From Massilia sp. HP4 (GTDB lineage: Bacteria; Pseudomonadota; Gammaproteobacteria; Burkholderiales; Burkholderiaceae_D): DNA of 64,000 nucleotides. The notes beneath the pieces were generated by a model, which was not told where the DNA came from, did not search any database, and saw only the letters and a list, made by a program, of their open reading frames with translations. Made by a program: the position numbers and the translations under genes. The first letter of the stretch is position 1. Each line of letters starts with the position of its first letter. The stretch lies in assembly GCF_005222695.1 (NCBI RefSeq), contig NZ_STGG01000005.1, positions 1-64,000 on the forward strand, given 5' to 3'. Shown here one piece after another: positions 40,045 to 51,516 of this stretch.

Positions 40045-43012
40045 TCTTGCGATAAAGGTTTTCCGCTAGCCTCAGCAGCACATTCCCCTTGCCGAGATGA
40101 TGGATCTCGCGGTGGATCGCTTCCAGGCTGGCGCGCGCCTCGCTGGTCGCGCGGTTGTTGGCCGCAATCAGGGCAATGCCGTATTCGCCATACAGGCGGC
40201 CAGCGGCCACCTGGCTGTTCTCGACCAGTTTGTGGAAACGCTGCGCCGCTTCTTCCTGGGCGCGCGGATCATTTACCTGTGCAAGCAGGGCAAGGGCGAT
40301 CCGCGGGCTGGTCTGGTAGCCATCGCCTTCGCCACCATAGCGCTCGGTCAGGTGCTCCGCCTCGCGATAGGCTGTTTCCGCCGCCTTCGCCCTGGCCACC
40401 CTGCGCTCCAGCGCTTCCAGTTTCGCGGCATCATCCTGCGCATCGTGTGCCTCCAGCGCCTGGCTTTCGTGGTACAGGACGTCGCCCGAGATCATTTCGA
40501 CGCGCTCGCGGATCCAGTCCTTGTTCGCCTTGTCGGCTGCGTCCCTGGCCAATGCAAGCTGGTGGTGCGCTTCGTGGTAGTCCTTGCGTTCGCTTGCCAT
40601 GCGCGCCCGCCAAGCGGCGGCCAGGGTAAGCAGATCGGGGTGCTTCGCCGTGTCGACCAGCGCCAGCCCGCTGTCGATCTGCTCGGCCGCCGCGTCGGGC
40701 TCGCTGTTTTCCATATGGGTCCAGGCCAGGGCATCGATCTTCAGCAGGGCGCACAGGACGTTGGAACGCTCCTTGTCGCCGTCTTGTGCCTTGTCGAGCA
40801 TTCCGATTGCCGCCTTGATGAACATGGTTCGTTCGGCGTTGAGAAAGCGGCTGTCCATATAGTGCACGAGCAGGAGCACGAATTCGACGATCAGCGGTGT
40901 CGATGCGATGTGCAACTGCTCCTGGCTCGCACGCGTCATCACATGCTTGATGATCGGCCAGTACGGATCGACCTTCGACATCTGATCGCGCACCAGGGCG
41001 TTCCAGTATTCTTCGCCGATCTCGCTGCGGCAGACCACGTTGTGATCGCGTTCGTCGCGCAGGAAATCGAGCAGGTAGGCCGCGAGGCGGTCGAAGGATC
41101 CGTCTGGATCGGATAGCCCACCGAAGCGCCTGGCCAACAGGATTTTCGATGTGCGGTGCATGCCGAAGGTATCGCATCGGGTGTCGCGTTCGAGCAGGCC
41201 GAAGCGTACGCAGTAGTCGGCTGCTCTCGCAAAGCCTTCGTCTTCTGCCTTGTCATGCCCGCAGCACGCGGCGCGCAGCAGCGCCGAGGGCACAGGCCCG
41301 GAATCGGGAAATACCAGCATGGCCCGCAGCACCCGGTGTGTGCGAAGGTCGCGCTGCTTTAGTTCATCGGCAATCTTGCCGATGAGTTCGTCGAAGAGCG
41401 ACTCGATATCGCCGGCGTGGTTCCCGCTTATCCCCTGGAAGACGGCATGCGTGCTTTCGGTGCCGAAGGCCAGCCCCAGGGCCAGCTGGATCGCCTGGGG
41501 ATTGCCCAGGGTATGGCGCGCCAGGGCGGCAATGTCGGTGTCGGCCAGTCCATCGGGAATCGCGCGCCTGAGCATGATGGACTCGGCATGTTCCTTCACC
41601 ATGGCGCGGGCCTCGTCTTCATTCAGTCGGCCGACCTGGACCATGAAGCCGAGCAGGTCCAGGCTGCGCGAGGTCACGATGATCCGGCTTCGGGGATTGC
41701 CTTCCGCGCCGAGATATTCGAGCCATTCCTTGGTCTCGGCCAGTTCGCTGTCGTTGCTGCTGCCATCTTCCAGGTCTTCGATGACGACGATGACCCGGTG
41801 TTCCTCGAGCGCCCGGGTGGCTTCTTCCTTCATCTCGTCCGGCGATGGCGCCGCCGACGGAAAGGATTCGAGCGCATTGAGGATGGTGCGCAGGATGTGG
41901 CTGAATGCATGGGGCTGCGCGGCGCTGGCCGAACGAATCCAGATGACTTGCTCGAACACGTCGCTGACCACGACCGCGCCGCCGGGAACCAGCATGCTCG
42001 CCACCGCCTTGGCCACCAGTTGCGTCTTGCCGATGCCTGCCTCGCCCTTGACGACGATCACCGAGACATCGCTGCGCAGTAGTTCCTCAAGCCGCCGCAG
42101 CGTGCGCAGGCGGATCAGCGAGTGCTTGAACCTGGGGATGTCGCCGGTAAGCCGTACCGGACTCGCCGGCGCCAGCTGCTGGCGCTTGCGGCGCTCGTAC
42201 CTGCGCAGCTTCTGCAGGAAACAGTCCAGCCAATGCTCGATGCACCGGTACTTGTCGCGCGTGCCTGGTTCGGGATTCAAGGCGATGACCTTGATGCCAC
42301 GTCGTTCCAGGCCCTTGACGGCCAGGGGCTGCGGGTCGAGTTGGAGGGAGTACAGGAGCGGCCGATCGGGGCCCGATTGCGCCGCGACTTTTCCGAGGAT
42401 CATGCCGAAATCGGGGTCGCTGAAGCTATAGCCAAGAAACAGCACAGTATGGGTCTGCAGCTCGACCTTCAACAGGTCGGCCACCGCGGGATTCTTGGTG
42501 AAGTAGCCGTAATAATCGTTCGCACTGATGACCAGCGAGCCGGGGGCTGCGAGGTCGCCATGCAGCTTCACGATCGACAGGGTCGAGGTGTCCGAAAAAC
42601 CGACGTGCGAGGCATCGTGGATGACGTGGCGGTTGATGCCTTTCTTGTGCGCCGCCCGTTCCAGCAGGTCGTCGAAGTTGGTCGTATAGATGCGCTGCAC
42701 GGGCAGGCTGACGATGAGGTCGTGCGCATGGCTGGCCTGGTAGCGTACGTCGCCCGTTGCGCGCTTCAGGTAGCGGACCATGGCCGACCGGCCGTGCGCC
42801 GCCTCGTACTGTTCGGCGACGTCGAGATGGCTGGCGGATGGAGAAACCAGTGCACCGAGCTCCTCGCGCAAGGGCTCGATCAACTGGGCCCAGGATGGCA
42901 GTTTCGAGCGCATCGAGATGCCGGCCCCGACGAACACCGTGCCGTTGCCGCTGGCAAAGCGCTCGATCAATTGCCGATCGATCTCGGGACAATTCGGCTT
43001 TTTCTTTTCCAC
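40034..43012 (-). CDS. SIR2-STAND NTPase with helical C-terminal region (candidate anti-phage defence)
   Basis: The 992-residue protein starts with GTG at 43012, preceded by GGAG. Residues about 15-270 form a SIR2-type NAD-consuming domain: VFVGAGIS near 26-33, TTNFDDLLE with Asn112, KLHGD with His151 and LFLGYSFSD at 191-199. A STAND (NB-ARC-like) NTPase follows: Walker A GEAGIGKT at 323-330, Walker B VIVVIEDLED near 407-416, RIIVTSR near 443-449 and GNPQAI at 503-508. A winged helix seems to occupy about 545-630, and a TPR-like all-helical sensor region runs to the end. This SIR2-STAND order matches Avs5-type and other NAD-depleting immune proteins, in which sensor binding triggers NADase activity. 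It is a stand-alone gene between pyrE and gatB, and its phage target is unknown. Confidence 0.88.
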   Translation of the reverse strand: MEKKKPNCPEIDRQLIERFASGNGTVFVGAGISMRSKLPSWAQLIEPLREELGALVSPSASHLDVAEQYEAAHGRSAMVRYLKRATGDVRYQASHAHDLIVSLPVQRIYTTNFDDLLERAAHKKGINRHVIHDASHVGFSDTSTLSIVKLHGDLAAPGSLVISANDYYGYFTKNPAVADLLKVELQTHTVLFLGYSFSDPDFGMILGKVAAQSGPDRPLLYSLQLDPQPLAVKGLERRGIKVIALNPEPGTRDKYRCIEHWLDCFLQKLRRYERRKRQQLAPASPVRLTGDIPRFKHSLIRLRTLRRLEELLRSDVSVIVVKGEAGIGKTQLVAKAVASMLVPGGAVVVSDVFEQVIWIRSASAAQPHAFSHILRTILNALESFPSAAPSPDEMKEEATRALEEHRVIVVIEDLEDGSSNDSELAETKEWLEYLGAEGNPRSRIIVTSRSLDLLGFMVQVGRLNEDEARAMVKEHAESIMLRRAIPDGLADTDIAALARHTLGNPQAIQLALGLAFGTESTHAVFQGISGNHAGDIESLFDELIGKIADELKQRDLRTHRVLRAMLVFPDSGPVPSALLRAACCGHDKAEDEGFARAADYCVRFGLLERDTRCDTFGMHRTSKILLARRFGGLSDPDGSFDRLAAYLLDFLRDERDHNVVCRSEIGEEYWNALVRDQMSKVDPYWPIIKHVMTRASQEQLHIASTPLIVEFVLLLVHYMDSRFLNAERTMFIKAAIGMLDKAQDGDKERSNVLCALLKIDALAWTHMENSEPDAAAEQIDSGLALVDTAKHPDLLTLAAAWRARMASERKDYHEAHHQLALARDAADKANKDWIRERVEMISGDVLYHESQALEAHDAQDDAAKLEALERRVARAKAAETAYREAEHLTERYGGEGDGYQTSPRIALALLAQVNDPRAQEEAAQRFHKLVENSQVAAGRLYGEYGIALIAANNRATSEARASLEAIHREIHHLGKGNVLLRLAENLYRKTIK

Positions 43013-43074
43013 GTGCGGCTCCCGCCCAAACCTTCACGCTATACGTGGTGCATATGGACGGTTTGAGGGAACGC

Positions 43075-43107
43075 AAAAACGCCCCGGGCGATTTCTCGCG
43101 CGGGGCG
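43075..43107 (-). terminator. Terminator of the gatCAB operon
   Basis: Read on the minus strand, cgccccg and cggggcg form a stem around the loop cgcgagaaatcgcc-like region, followed by a tttttg run (aaaaac on the plus strand at 43075-43080). It lies about 37 bases after the gatB stop. The SIR2-STAND gene begins just beyond it. Confidence 0.8.
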
Positions 43108-43143
43108 CCTGGCGGTCCGGGCCGCGGTCGCGGTCGAGCGCGC

Positions 43144-44604
43144 TTAGCCTGCCAGTTTCTGCTTCAGCAACTCGGTCACCTGGGCCGGATTGGCCTTGCC
43201 TTTCGACGCCTTCATCGCCTGGCCGATCAGGGCGTTGATGGCGGCTTCCTTGCCGGCGCGATATTGTTCGACCGATTTGGCGTTGGCGGCCAGGACTTCG
43301 TCGACGATCGCTTCCAGCGCGCCCGTGTCCGAGATCTGCTTCAGGCCTTTCTGGTCGATCACCGTGTCGGCCAGCGCTTCATCGGCCGATTTGGTTTCCC
43401 ACATCGCGGCGAAGACTTCCTTGGCGGCCTTGTTCGAGATCGTGCCGTCGGCGATGCGCTTGATGAGCAGGGCCAGTTGGGCCGCGCTGACCGGGGCGTC
43501 GGCCAGTTCCACAGCTTCGCGGTTCAGGGTCGACGAGACGTCGCCCATCATCCAGTTGGCGGCAGCCTTCGCGTTTTCCTTGCCGGCCTTGGCCACCACG
43601 GCTTCGTAGTAGGTCGCCATCGCCTTCGACGAGGTCAGCACCAGGGCGTCGTATTCCGGCAGGCCGTACTCGCCCGTGAAACGCGCGCGCAGGGCGCCCG
43701 GCAGTTCTGGCATGTCGGCCTGGACGCGGTCGATCCACTCCTGGCCGATCACCAGCGGCGGCAGGTCGGGATCGGGGAAGTAGCGGTAATCCTGCGCGTC
43801 TTCCTTGGTGCGCATCGAACGGGTCTCTTTGCGGTCCGGGTCCCACAGGCGCGTCGCCTGGATCACCTTGCCGCCGTCCTCGATCAGCTCGATCTGGCGC
43901 CGCACTTCGTAGTGGATCGCTTCTTCCATGAAGCGGAACGAGTTCAGGTTCTTGATCTCGCAGCGGGTGCCGAATTCCTTCTGGCCGACCGGACGCACCG
44001 AGACGTTGACGTCGCAGCGGAACGAGCCCTCTTGCATATTGCCGTCGCAGACGCCCAGCCACATCACCAGCGAGTGCAGCGCTTTCGCATATGCCACGGC
44101 TTCGTTCGCGCTGCGCATCTCGGGCTCGGACACGATCTCGAGCAGCGGGGTGCCGGCGCGATTGAGGTCGATGCCGCTCATGCCGGCGTAGTCTTCGTGC
44201 AGCGATTTACCGGCATCCTCTTCGAGGTGGGCGCGGGTCAGGTTGACGGTCTTGGTCTCCAGCTTGCCGTCTTTTTCATAGGCGAAGCTGATGGTGCCGC
44301 CCTGGACCACCGGATCGTCCATCTGGCTGATCTGGTAACCCTTCGGCAGGTCGGGATAAAAATAGTTCTTGCGCGCGAAGACCGATTGCGGCGCGATCTT
44401 CGCGCCGACCGCCAGGCCGAAACGGATCGCACGCTCGACCGCGCCGCGGTTCAGCACCGGCAGCACGCCCGGCAGCGCCAGGTCGACCGGGCTGGCCTGC
44501 GTGTTCGGCTCGGCGCCAAAACGGATCGAGCTGCCGCTGAAGATTTTCGATTGGGTCGTGAGCTGGACGTGATTCTCAAGACCGATGACGACTTCCCATT
44601 GCAT
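43144..44604 (-). CDS. gatB: Asp-tRNA(Asn)/Glu-tRNA(Gln) amidotransferase subunit B
   Basis: The 486-residue subunit activates the mischarged tRNA for amidation. The start [25 protein letters not shown] and blocks with [41 protein letters not shown] and [14 protein letters not shown] are diagnostic. The C-terminal YqeY-like tRNA-binding tail ends [17 protein letters not shown]. It is the last gene of gatC-gatA-gatB, 26 bases after gatA. This complex suggests the organism makes Gln-tRNA and/or Asn-tRNA by transamidation. Confidence 0.96.
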   Translation of the reverse strand: MQWEVVIGLENHVQLTTQSKIFSGSSIRFGAEPNTQASPVDLALPGVLPVLNRGAVERAIRFGLAVGAKIAPQSVFARKNYFYPDLPKGYQISQMDDPVVQGGTISFAYEKDGKLETKTVNLTRAHLEEDAGKSLHEDYAGMSGIDLNRAGTPLLEIVSEPEMRSANEAVAYAKALHSLVMWLGVCDGNMQEGSFRCDVNVSVRPVGQKEFGTRCEIKNLNSFRFMEEAIHYEVRRQIELIEDGGKVIQATRLWDPDRKETRSMRTKEDAQDYRYFPDPDLPPLVIGQEWIDRVQADMPELPGALRARFTGEYGLPEYDALVLTSSKAMATYYEAVVAKAGKENAKAAANWMMGDVSSTLNREAVELADAPVSAAQLALLIKRIADGTISNKAAKEVFAAMWETKSADEALADTVIDQKGLKQISDTGALEAIVDEVLAANAKSVEQYRAGKEAAINALIGQAMKASKGKANPAQVTELLKQKLAG

Positions 44605-44630
44605 AGTGATTCTCTCTATTCTGTGCGCGT

Positions 44631-46106
44631 TTAAACGCCTTCAGGCGTACGCTGGTGCCAGTCGGTCGCCTGCTGGTACTGGTGCGCGATGTTCAGCAGT
44701 TTCGCCTCGGCGAAGTAGTTGCCGATGATTTGCAGGCCGACCGGGCGCTTGCCATTCTTGTCACCGGTGCCGAAACCGCAAGGGATCGACATGCCCGGCA
44801 GGCCGGCCAGGCTGGTCGACAGGGTAAAGATGTCGGCCAGGTAGTTCGCCACCGGGTCATTCGCCTTGGAGCCCAGGTCCCAGGCCACCGTCGGCGCCAC
44901 CGGTCCCATGATCACGTCGCACTTGTCGGCGAAGGCGGCCTGGAAGTCGTCGGCGATCAGGCGCCGGATCTTTTGCGCCTGCACGTAATAGGCGTCGTAG
45001 TAGCCGTGGCACAGCACATAGGTGCCGACCAGGATGCGCCGCTTGACCTCGGTCCCAAAACCTTCGGCGCGGGTTTTGCGGTACATGTCCTGCAAATCCT
45101 TGTACTCGCTGGCGCGGTGGCCATAGCGCACGCCGTCGAAGCGCGACAGGTTCGACGAAGCCTCGGCCGGGGCGATGATGTAATAGGTCGGGATCGACAG
45201 CGCCGTCTTCGGCAGCGAGATGTCGACCAATACAGCGCCCAGCTTCACGAACTGATCGAGCGCCGCGCGCACCGCGCCTTCGACGTCGCTCGCCAGGCCT
45301 TCGCCGAAGTATTCGGCAGGCACGCCGATGCGCAGGCCATCCAGGGGCTTGTCCAGGTCGCGCGTATAGTCTTCGCGTACATTGCCTTGTTCGACCGTCA
45401 GGCTGGTCGAATCGCGCTCGTCGAAGCCGATCATTTCGTTGAGCAGCAGCGCGCAATCCTCGGCGGTCTGGGCGATCGGGCCGCCCTGGTCGAGCGACGA
45501 GGCGAAGGCGATCATGCCGAAGCGCGACACGCGGCCATAGGTCGGCTTGATGCCGGTGACGCCGCAGAAGGCGGCCGGCTGGCGGATCGAGCCGCCGGTG
45601 TCGGTCGCGGTAGCGGCCGGCGCCAGGCGCGCGGCGATCGCGGCGGCCGAGCCGCCCGACGAGCCGCCCGGCACGGCGCTGGCATCCCACGGATTCCTGA
45701 CCGCGCCATAGGCCGAGTTTTCGTTGGCCGAACCCATCGCGAATTCATCGAGGTTGACCTTGCCCAGGGTGACCATCCCGGCCGCCTTGAAGCGGTCGAC
45801 GACGGTCGCGTCGAAAGGCGAGACGTAACCGTCCAGCATCTTCGAGCCGGCCGTGGTGCGCCAGCCGCGGGTGACGAAGATGTCCTTGTGCGCGATCGGC
45901 ACGCCGGTCAGCGGGCCGGCCGTGCCCTGGGCCAGGCGCTCATCGGCGGCCGCGGCCTGGGCCAGCGTCAGTTCATGGTCCACGTGCAGGAAGGCGTTAT
46001 GCCCGCTCGCGTCGATGCGGCCGAGGTAGTGGCGCGCCAGCTCGGTCGCGGATACCTGTTTCGAGTGCAGGAGCGTGGACAGCTCCTTGATGGTCTTGTT
46101 GTGCAT
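44631..46106 (-). CDS. gatA: Asp-tRNA(Asn)/Glu-tRNA(Gln) amidotransferase subunit A
   Basis: The 491-residue amidase releases ammonia from glutamine. The catalytic triad is complete: Lys74 in [10 protein letters not shown], Ser149 in [14 protein letters not shown] and Ser173 in [13 protein letters not shown]. These spacings equal those known in GatA. The downstream [29 protein letters not shown] and the [11 protein letters not shown] segments are typical. gatC is 42 bases upstream and gatB 26 bases downstream. Confidence 0.97.
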   Translation of the reverse strand: MHNKTIKELSTLLHSKQVSATELARHYLGRIDASGHNAFLHVDHELTLAQAAAADERLAQGTAGPLTGVPIAHKDIFVTRGWRTTAGSKMLDGYVSPFDATVVDRFKAAGMVTLGKVNLDEFAMGSANENSAYGAVRNPWDASAVPGGSSGGSAAAIAARLAPAATATDTGGSIRQPAAFCGVTGIKPTYGRVSRFGMIAFASSLDQGGPIAQTAEDCALLLNEMIGFDERDSTSLTVEQGNVREDYTRDLDKPLDGLRIGVPAEYFGEGLASDVEGAVRAALDQFVKLGAVLVDISLPKTALSIPTYYIIAPAEASSNLSRFDGVRYGHRASEYKDLQDMYRKTRAEGFGTEVKRRILVGTYVLCHGYYDAYYVQAQKIRRLIADDFQAAFADKCDVIMGPVAPTVAWDLGSKANDPVANYLADIFTLSTSLAGLPGMSIPCGFGTGDKNGKRPVGLQIIGNYFAEAKLLNIAHQYQQATDWHQRTPEGV

Positions 46107-46148
46107 GTGCGGTTCGATCTTTTAGCGATTCGTGAAAGCGGCGGGCGG

Positions 46149-46448
46149 TTACTCGATGACCTTCGGCACCAGGTACAGCCCATCCTGCGCCTTCGGCGCC
46201 GGCGCCTGGTAGTCGTCGCGGCGGTTCTCTTCGGTGACCGCGTCGTCGCGCAGGCGCAGCGGCAGGGCCAGGATGGCCGACAGCGGCTGGGCCAGCGGCG
46301 CCACGCCGGTGGTGTCCACCGCCTGCATCTGTTCGGCCAGCGCGAAGATGCCGTTCAGCTCGGCCAGAGCGGTCTCGGCATGGGCGTCGTCCATGTCGAG
46401 CTGGGCCAGGTTGGCGATGCGTTTTACGTCGGAAAGGGTCAGGGACAT
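46149..46448 (-). CDS. gatC: Asp-tRNA(Asn)/Glu-tRNA(Gln) amidotransferase subunit C
   Basis: The ATG at 46448 ([21 protein letters not shown]) is the standard start; an upstream in-frame ATG at 46466 adds only six residues. The 99-residue protein wraps between GatA and GatB. The central [24 protein letters not shown] and the end [20 protein letters not shown] with LYLVPKVIE are diagnostic. It is the first gene of the gat operon and divergent from mreB. Confidence 0.95.
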   Translation of the reverse strand: MSLTLSDVKRIANLAQLDMDDAHAETALAELNGIFALAEQMQAVDTTGVAPLAQPLSAILALPLRLRDDAVTEENRRDDYQAPAPKAQDGLYLVPKVIE

Positions 46449-47806
<1,358 letters not shown>

Positions 47807-47906
47807 GACGCGCGCGATCGACCAGGGCGGGCAGGGCGTGCGGTCACAAGCTGCGCGCATCTGCCCGCCTTGGTATTGACCGCCCGCGTTACCACCAACG
47901 GACGTC

Positions 47907-48992
47907 ATGGAATACAGTCCTCCGCCGCTGTTCAAACAAGGCGCCCCTGCCCGTGTCAAGGTGACGGTGTTCGCACTGATCGCGATCATATTGCTGTTCG
48001 TCGACGCCCGCATGGGATTGCTGGCCGGGGTGCGCCAGGTGGCGGCCACGGTGCTGTATCCGCTGCAGATGGCGGCCCTGATGCCGCGCGAGGCGCTGGC
48101 CAATATGGACGAGTATTTCTCGTCGCTGTCGACCCTGCAGAAGGAAGTCCAGGCCCTCAAGCACCAGGAGCTGGCGCGTGCGCAGCTGCTGCAGCAGGCC
48201 CAGTTCCAGATGGCCGAGAATGCCCATTTGCGGCGCCTGATGGCGGGCAAGCAGCAACTGCCGGTGCAGTCGCAGATGGCCGAGATCCTGTACGACGCGC
48301 GCGACCCGTCCACGCGCCGCATCGTGATCAACCGCGGTTCGCGTGACGACGTCACGCTCGGCCTGCCGGTGATCGACCATGCCGGCGTGGTCGGCCAGGT
48401 CACGCGCGTGTTCCCGTTTACTGCAGAAGTGACGCTCCTGACCGACAAGGACCAGGCGATTCCGGTGCAGGTGCTGCGCAGCGGCCTGCGCAGCATCATC
48501 TACGGCCGTGGCAATACTGGCCTGCTCGACCTGCGCTTCGTGGCGCAAGACGCCGACATCCAGGTCGGCGACGTGCTGGTGACCTCGGGCCTGGACGGGA
48601 TGTACCCGGCCGGCCTGGCGGTGGCGCGCGTGACCCAGGTCGAGAAGGCCACCGGCTCGTTCGGCCGCGTGGTCGGCCAGCCTCTGGCCGGCATCGACCG
48701 CAACCGCCAGGTGCTGGTCATCATGTCGCACAGCGGCCTGCCGCCACGCCCGGCGCCAGAGACGACGCCTGCCGCCGGCCGCCGCAATATGCCGAAGATG
48801 ACGCCGGTGCCGCAGCCGCCGCTGCCAGCCGCGCCGCTGCCGGCGGCCGGCACGCCGGCCAATGCGCCGGCCCAGGCCGCGCCGTCCACCAACGGAACGG
48901 CGGCGCCGGCCCTGCCGCCAGCCGCCGCGCCGACTTCCACGCCACCCGCAACGACCGCGACCGCGCCAGCGCCGGCCGCCCGAACGGAGTAA
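47907..48992 (+). CDS. mreC: Rod shape-determining protein MreC
   Basis: The 361-residue protein has one N-terminal membrane segment (about residues 17-37), a coiled coil (about 65-110, including LSTLQKEVQALKHQELARAQLL) and the beta-rich MreC domain with VINRGSRDDVTLGLPVIDHAGVVGQV and VGDVLVTSGLDGMYPAGLAV. The last 80 residues are a Pro/Ala-rich low-complexity tail, longer than in E. coli and common in related betaproteobacteria. It recruits PBP2 and works with MreB and MreD. mreD starts 6 bases after its stop. Confidence 0.95.
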   Translation: MEYSPPPLFKQGAPARVKVTVFALIAIILLFVDARMGLLAGVRQVAATVLYPLQMAALMPREALANMDEYFSSLSTLQKEVQALKHQELARAQLLQQAQFQMAENAHLRRLMAGKQQLPVQSQMAEILYDARDPSTRRIVINRGSRDDVTLGLPVIDHAGVVGQVTRVFPFTAEVTLLTDKDQAIPVQVLRSGLRSIIYGRGNTGLLDLRFVAQDADIQVGDVLVTSGLDGMYPAGLAVARVTQVEKATGSFGRVVGQPLAGIDRNRQVLVIMSHSGLPPRPAPETTPAAGRRNMPKMTPVPQPPLPAAPLPAAGTPANAPAQAAPSTNGTAAPALPPAAAPTSTPPATTATAPAPAARTE

Positions 48993-48998
48993 GCCGCC

Positions 48999-49517
48999 AT
49001 GTCCGGTAGCCGTCCGCATTACATCCTGCTGCCCGTCAGCCCGCTGTTCATCGCCTTCAGCCTGGTGTGCGCCTTCATGCTCAACCTGATGCCCTGGGGG
49101 CGCTGGGTCGGGGCGCCCGACTTCGTCGCGCTGGTGCTGGTGTTCTGGGGCATCCACCAGCCGCGCAAGGTCGGCATCGGCGTCGCCTTCTGCATGGGCC
49201 TGTTGATGGACGTGCACGACGCCAGCCTGCTGGGCGAGAACGCGCTGTCGTACACGCTGCTGTCCTACCTGGCCATCATGATCCACCGCCGCGTGCTGTG
49301 GTTCCCGGTGATGACCCAGGCCATGCACGTGTTCCCGCTGCTGCTGCTGGCCCAGGCCATCCAGCTGGTGGTCCATTTCGTGGTGTCGGGCCGCTTCCCG
49401 GGCCTCTTGCAATTCGTCGAGAGCGTGGTGGCGGTGGCCATCTGGCCGGTGATCACCTGGCTGCTGCTGGCGCCGCAGCGGCGCGCCGTCGACCGCGACC
49501 ACACCCGGCCGATCTGA
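48999..49517 (+). CDS. mreD: Rod shape-determining protein MreD
   Basis: The 172-residue integral membrane protein has five or so transmembrane segments. Typical elements are YILLPVSPLFIAFSLVCAFMLNLMPWG at the start and the DFVALVLVFWGIHQPRKVGIGVAFCMGLLMDVHDASLLGENALSYTLL block, where GLLMDV-DA is the conserved MreD motif. The gene is tightly packed after mreC and before mrdA. Confidence 0.93.
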   Translation: MSGSRPHYILLPVSPLFIAFSLVCAFMLNLMPWGRWVGAPDFVALVLVFWGIHQPRKVGIGVAFCMGLLMDVHDASLLGENALSYTLLSYLAIMIHRRVLWFPVMTQAMHVFPLLLLAQAIQLVVHFVVSGRFPGLLQFVESVVAVAIWPVITWLLLAPQRRAVDRDHTRPI

Positions 49518-49533
49518 CCAGGTTCGATCCAGA

Positions 49534-51513
49534 ATGACCGAGTTCAAGGACAGCGACCGCGAGATCCACCAGTTCCGGATGCGCCTCACGGCGCTGGTGG
49601 GCCTCGTCTTCATCTGCTTCGGCCTATTGGTTGCGCGCGTGGTCTGGCTGCAGGTGCTGCACCACGACCAGTACGCGGCCCAGGCCGAGGACAACCGCAT
49701 CGCACTGGTGCCGATCGTGCCCAACCGCGGCCTGATCGTGGACCGCAACGGCGTGGTTTTGGCACGTAATTATTCGGCCTACACGCTCGAGATCACGCCC
49801 TCCAAGCTGCAGGCCGACATGGAATCGGTGATCGACGAGCTGGCCAAGCTGGTCGAGATCGACGCCCGCGACCGGCGCCGCTTCAAGCGCCTGCGCGAAG
49901 AGTCGCGCAGCTTCGCCAGCGTGCCGCTGCGCACCCGCCTGACCGACGACGAGGTGGCGCGCTTCACCGCCCAGCGCTTCCGTTTCCCCGGCGTCGAGGT
50001 GCAGGCGCGCCTGTTCCGCCAGTATCCGATGGGCGAAGTCGCCTCGCACGTGATCGGCTACATCGGCCGCATCAACGCCAAGGAGGCGGCGGCGATCGAG
50101 GAGGGCGACGACGCCGCCAACTACAACGGCACCGACCATATCGGCAAGGAAGGCGTCGAGAAGCGCTACGAGCGCCAGCTGCATGGCACGACCGGCTACG
50201 AGCAGGTCGAGCGCTCGGCCGGCGGGCGCGCGATCCGCACGCTCAAGCGCACCGCGCCGGTCCCGGGCAGCAACCTGATCCTGTCGATCGACATCGAACT
50301 GCAAAAGATCGCCGAGGAAGCCTTTGGCGAGCACCGCGGCGCGCTGGTGGCGATCGAACCGTCGACCGGTGACGTGCTGGCCTATGTCTCGCGCCCCGGC
50401 TTCGACCCCAACCTGTTTGTCGACGGCATCGACACCCAGAGCTGGAACGAATTGAACACGTCGCTCGATCGCCCGCTGATGAACCGGCCCTTGTCGGGCA
50501 CCTATCCGCCTGGCTCGACCTTCAAGCCCTTCATGTCGCTGGCGGCGCTGGAGATGGGCTTTCGCCGTCCGCAGGACGCGATCCGCGACCCCGGCTTCTT
50601 CATGCTGGGCGGGCACCGCTTCAATGACGACAAGCCGGGCGGCCACGGCATCGTCAATATGTACCATTCGATCGCCCACTCCTGCGACACCTATTATTAC
50701 CAGCTCGGCAACGAGATGGGGATCGACAATATCTCGAAATTCATGCGCGAATTCGGCTTCGGCCAGCCGACCGGGATCGACCTCGACTACGAAAAAGTCG
50801 GGGTGCTGCCCTCGAAGGAATGGAAGGCCGAGCGCTTCAAGCGCAACCGCGCGGCCCAGAAATGGGTAGGCGGCGACACCATCTCGATCTCGATCGGGCA
50901 GGGCTTCAACCACTACACCATGCTGCAGCTGGCGCATGCGACCGCGATCCTGGCCAATGACGGCGTGGTCATGAAGCCGCACCTGGTCAAGATGATCGAG
51001 GATGGCGTCAGCCGCGAGCGCACCCTGACCGTGCCCAAGGAAACCCGGCGCCTGGCGATGAAGCAGGAACACCTCGACTTCATCAAGGATGCGATGGCGG
51101 GCGTGATGCGCGAGGGCACCGGGCAGCGCGCGTTTTCAAGCGCCACGTATACTTCGGCCGGCAAGACTGGCACCGCGCAGGTGATCGGCTTGCGCGGCAA
51201 GAAGTACGATGCCAACGCGATCGACGAACGGCATCGCGACAATGCGCTGTTTACCGCCTTCGCGCCGGTCGAGCAGCCGCGCATCGCGCTGGCGATGGTG
51301 GTCGAGAACGCCGGCTTCGGCGGCGTCGTGGCGGCGCCGATCGCACGCAAGGTGCTCGACTATGCGATCCTCGGCAAGCGTCCGGCGCCGCCGCCCGAAC
51401 CGAAGAACACCACGCGCCCGGTCACCGTCAAGAAGGCCGCGCCCGCCCCAGCGGCCGCGCCGGCCCAGGTGGCCGCCGCTCCTACCGCTGCCGCCGCCAC
51501 CCGAACCGAGTAA
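49534..51513 (+). CDS. mrdA: Penicillin-binding protein 2 (peptidoglycan transpeptidase)
   Basis: The 659-residue class B PBP crosslinks side-wall peptidoglycan with RodA. It has one N-terminal membrane anchor (LTALVGLVFICFGLLVARVVWL), a dimerisation domain with NRGLIVDRNGVVLARN, and a transpeptidase domain. The catalytic Ser is in the SxxK motif PPGSTFKP; SCD-type SxN appears as AHSCDTYYYQLG and KTGT is in SAGKTGTAQVIG. A Pro/Ala-rich C-terminal tail of about 40 residues follows. It is followed 3 bases later by rodA. Confidence 0.96.
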   Translation: MTEFKDSDREIHQFRMRLTALVGLVFICFGLLVARVVWLQVLHHDQYAAQAEDNRIALVPIVPNRGLIVDRNGVVLARNYSAYTLEITPSKLQADMESVIDELAKLVEIDARDRRRFKRLREESRSFASVPLRTRLTDDEVARFTAQRFRFPGVEVQARLFRQYPMGEVASHVIGYIGRINAKEAAAIEEGDDAANYNGTDHIGKEGVEKRYERQLHGTTGYEQVERSAGGRAIRTLKRTAPVPGSNLILSIDIELQKIAEEAFGEHRGALVAIEPSTGDVLAYVSRPGFDPNLFVDGIDTQSWNELNTSLDRPLMNRPLSGTYPPGSTFKPFMSLAALEMGFRRPQDAIRDPGFFMLGGHRFNDDKPGGHGIVNMYHSIAHSCDTYYYQLGNEMGIDNISKFMREFGFGQPTGIDLDYEKVGVLPSKEWKAERFKRNRAAQKWVGGDTISISIGQGFNHYTMLQLAHATAILANDGVVMKPHLVKMIEDGVSRERTLTVPKETRRLAMKQEHLDFIKDAMAGVMREGTGQRAFSSATYTSAGKTGTAQVIGLRGKKYDANAIDERHRDNALFTAFAPVEQPRIALAMVVENAGFGGVVAAPIARKVLDYAILGKRPAPPPEPKNTTRPVTVKKAAPAPAAAPAQVAAAPTAAAATRTE

Positions 51514-51516
51514 GCC

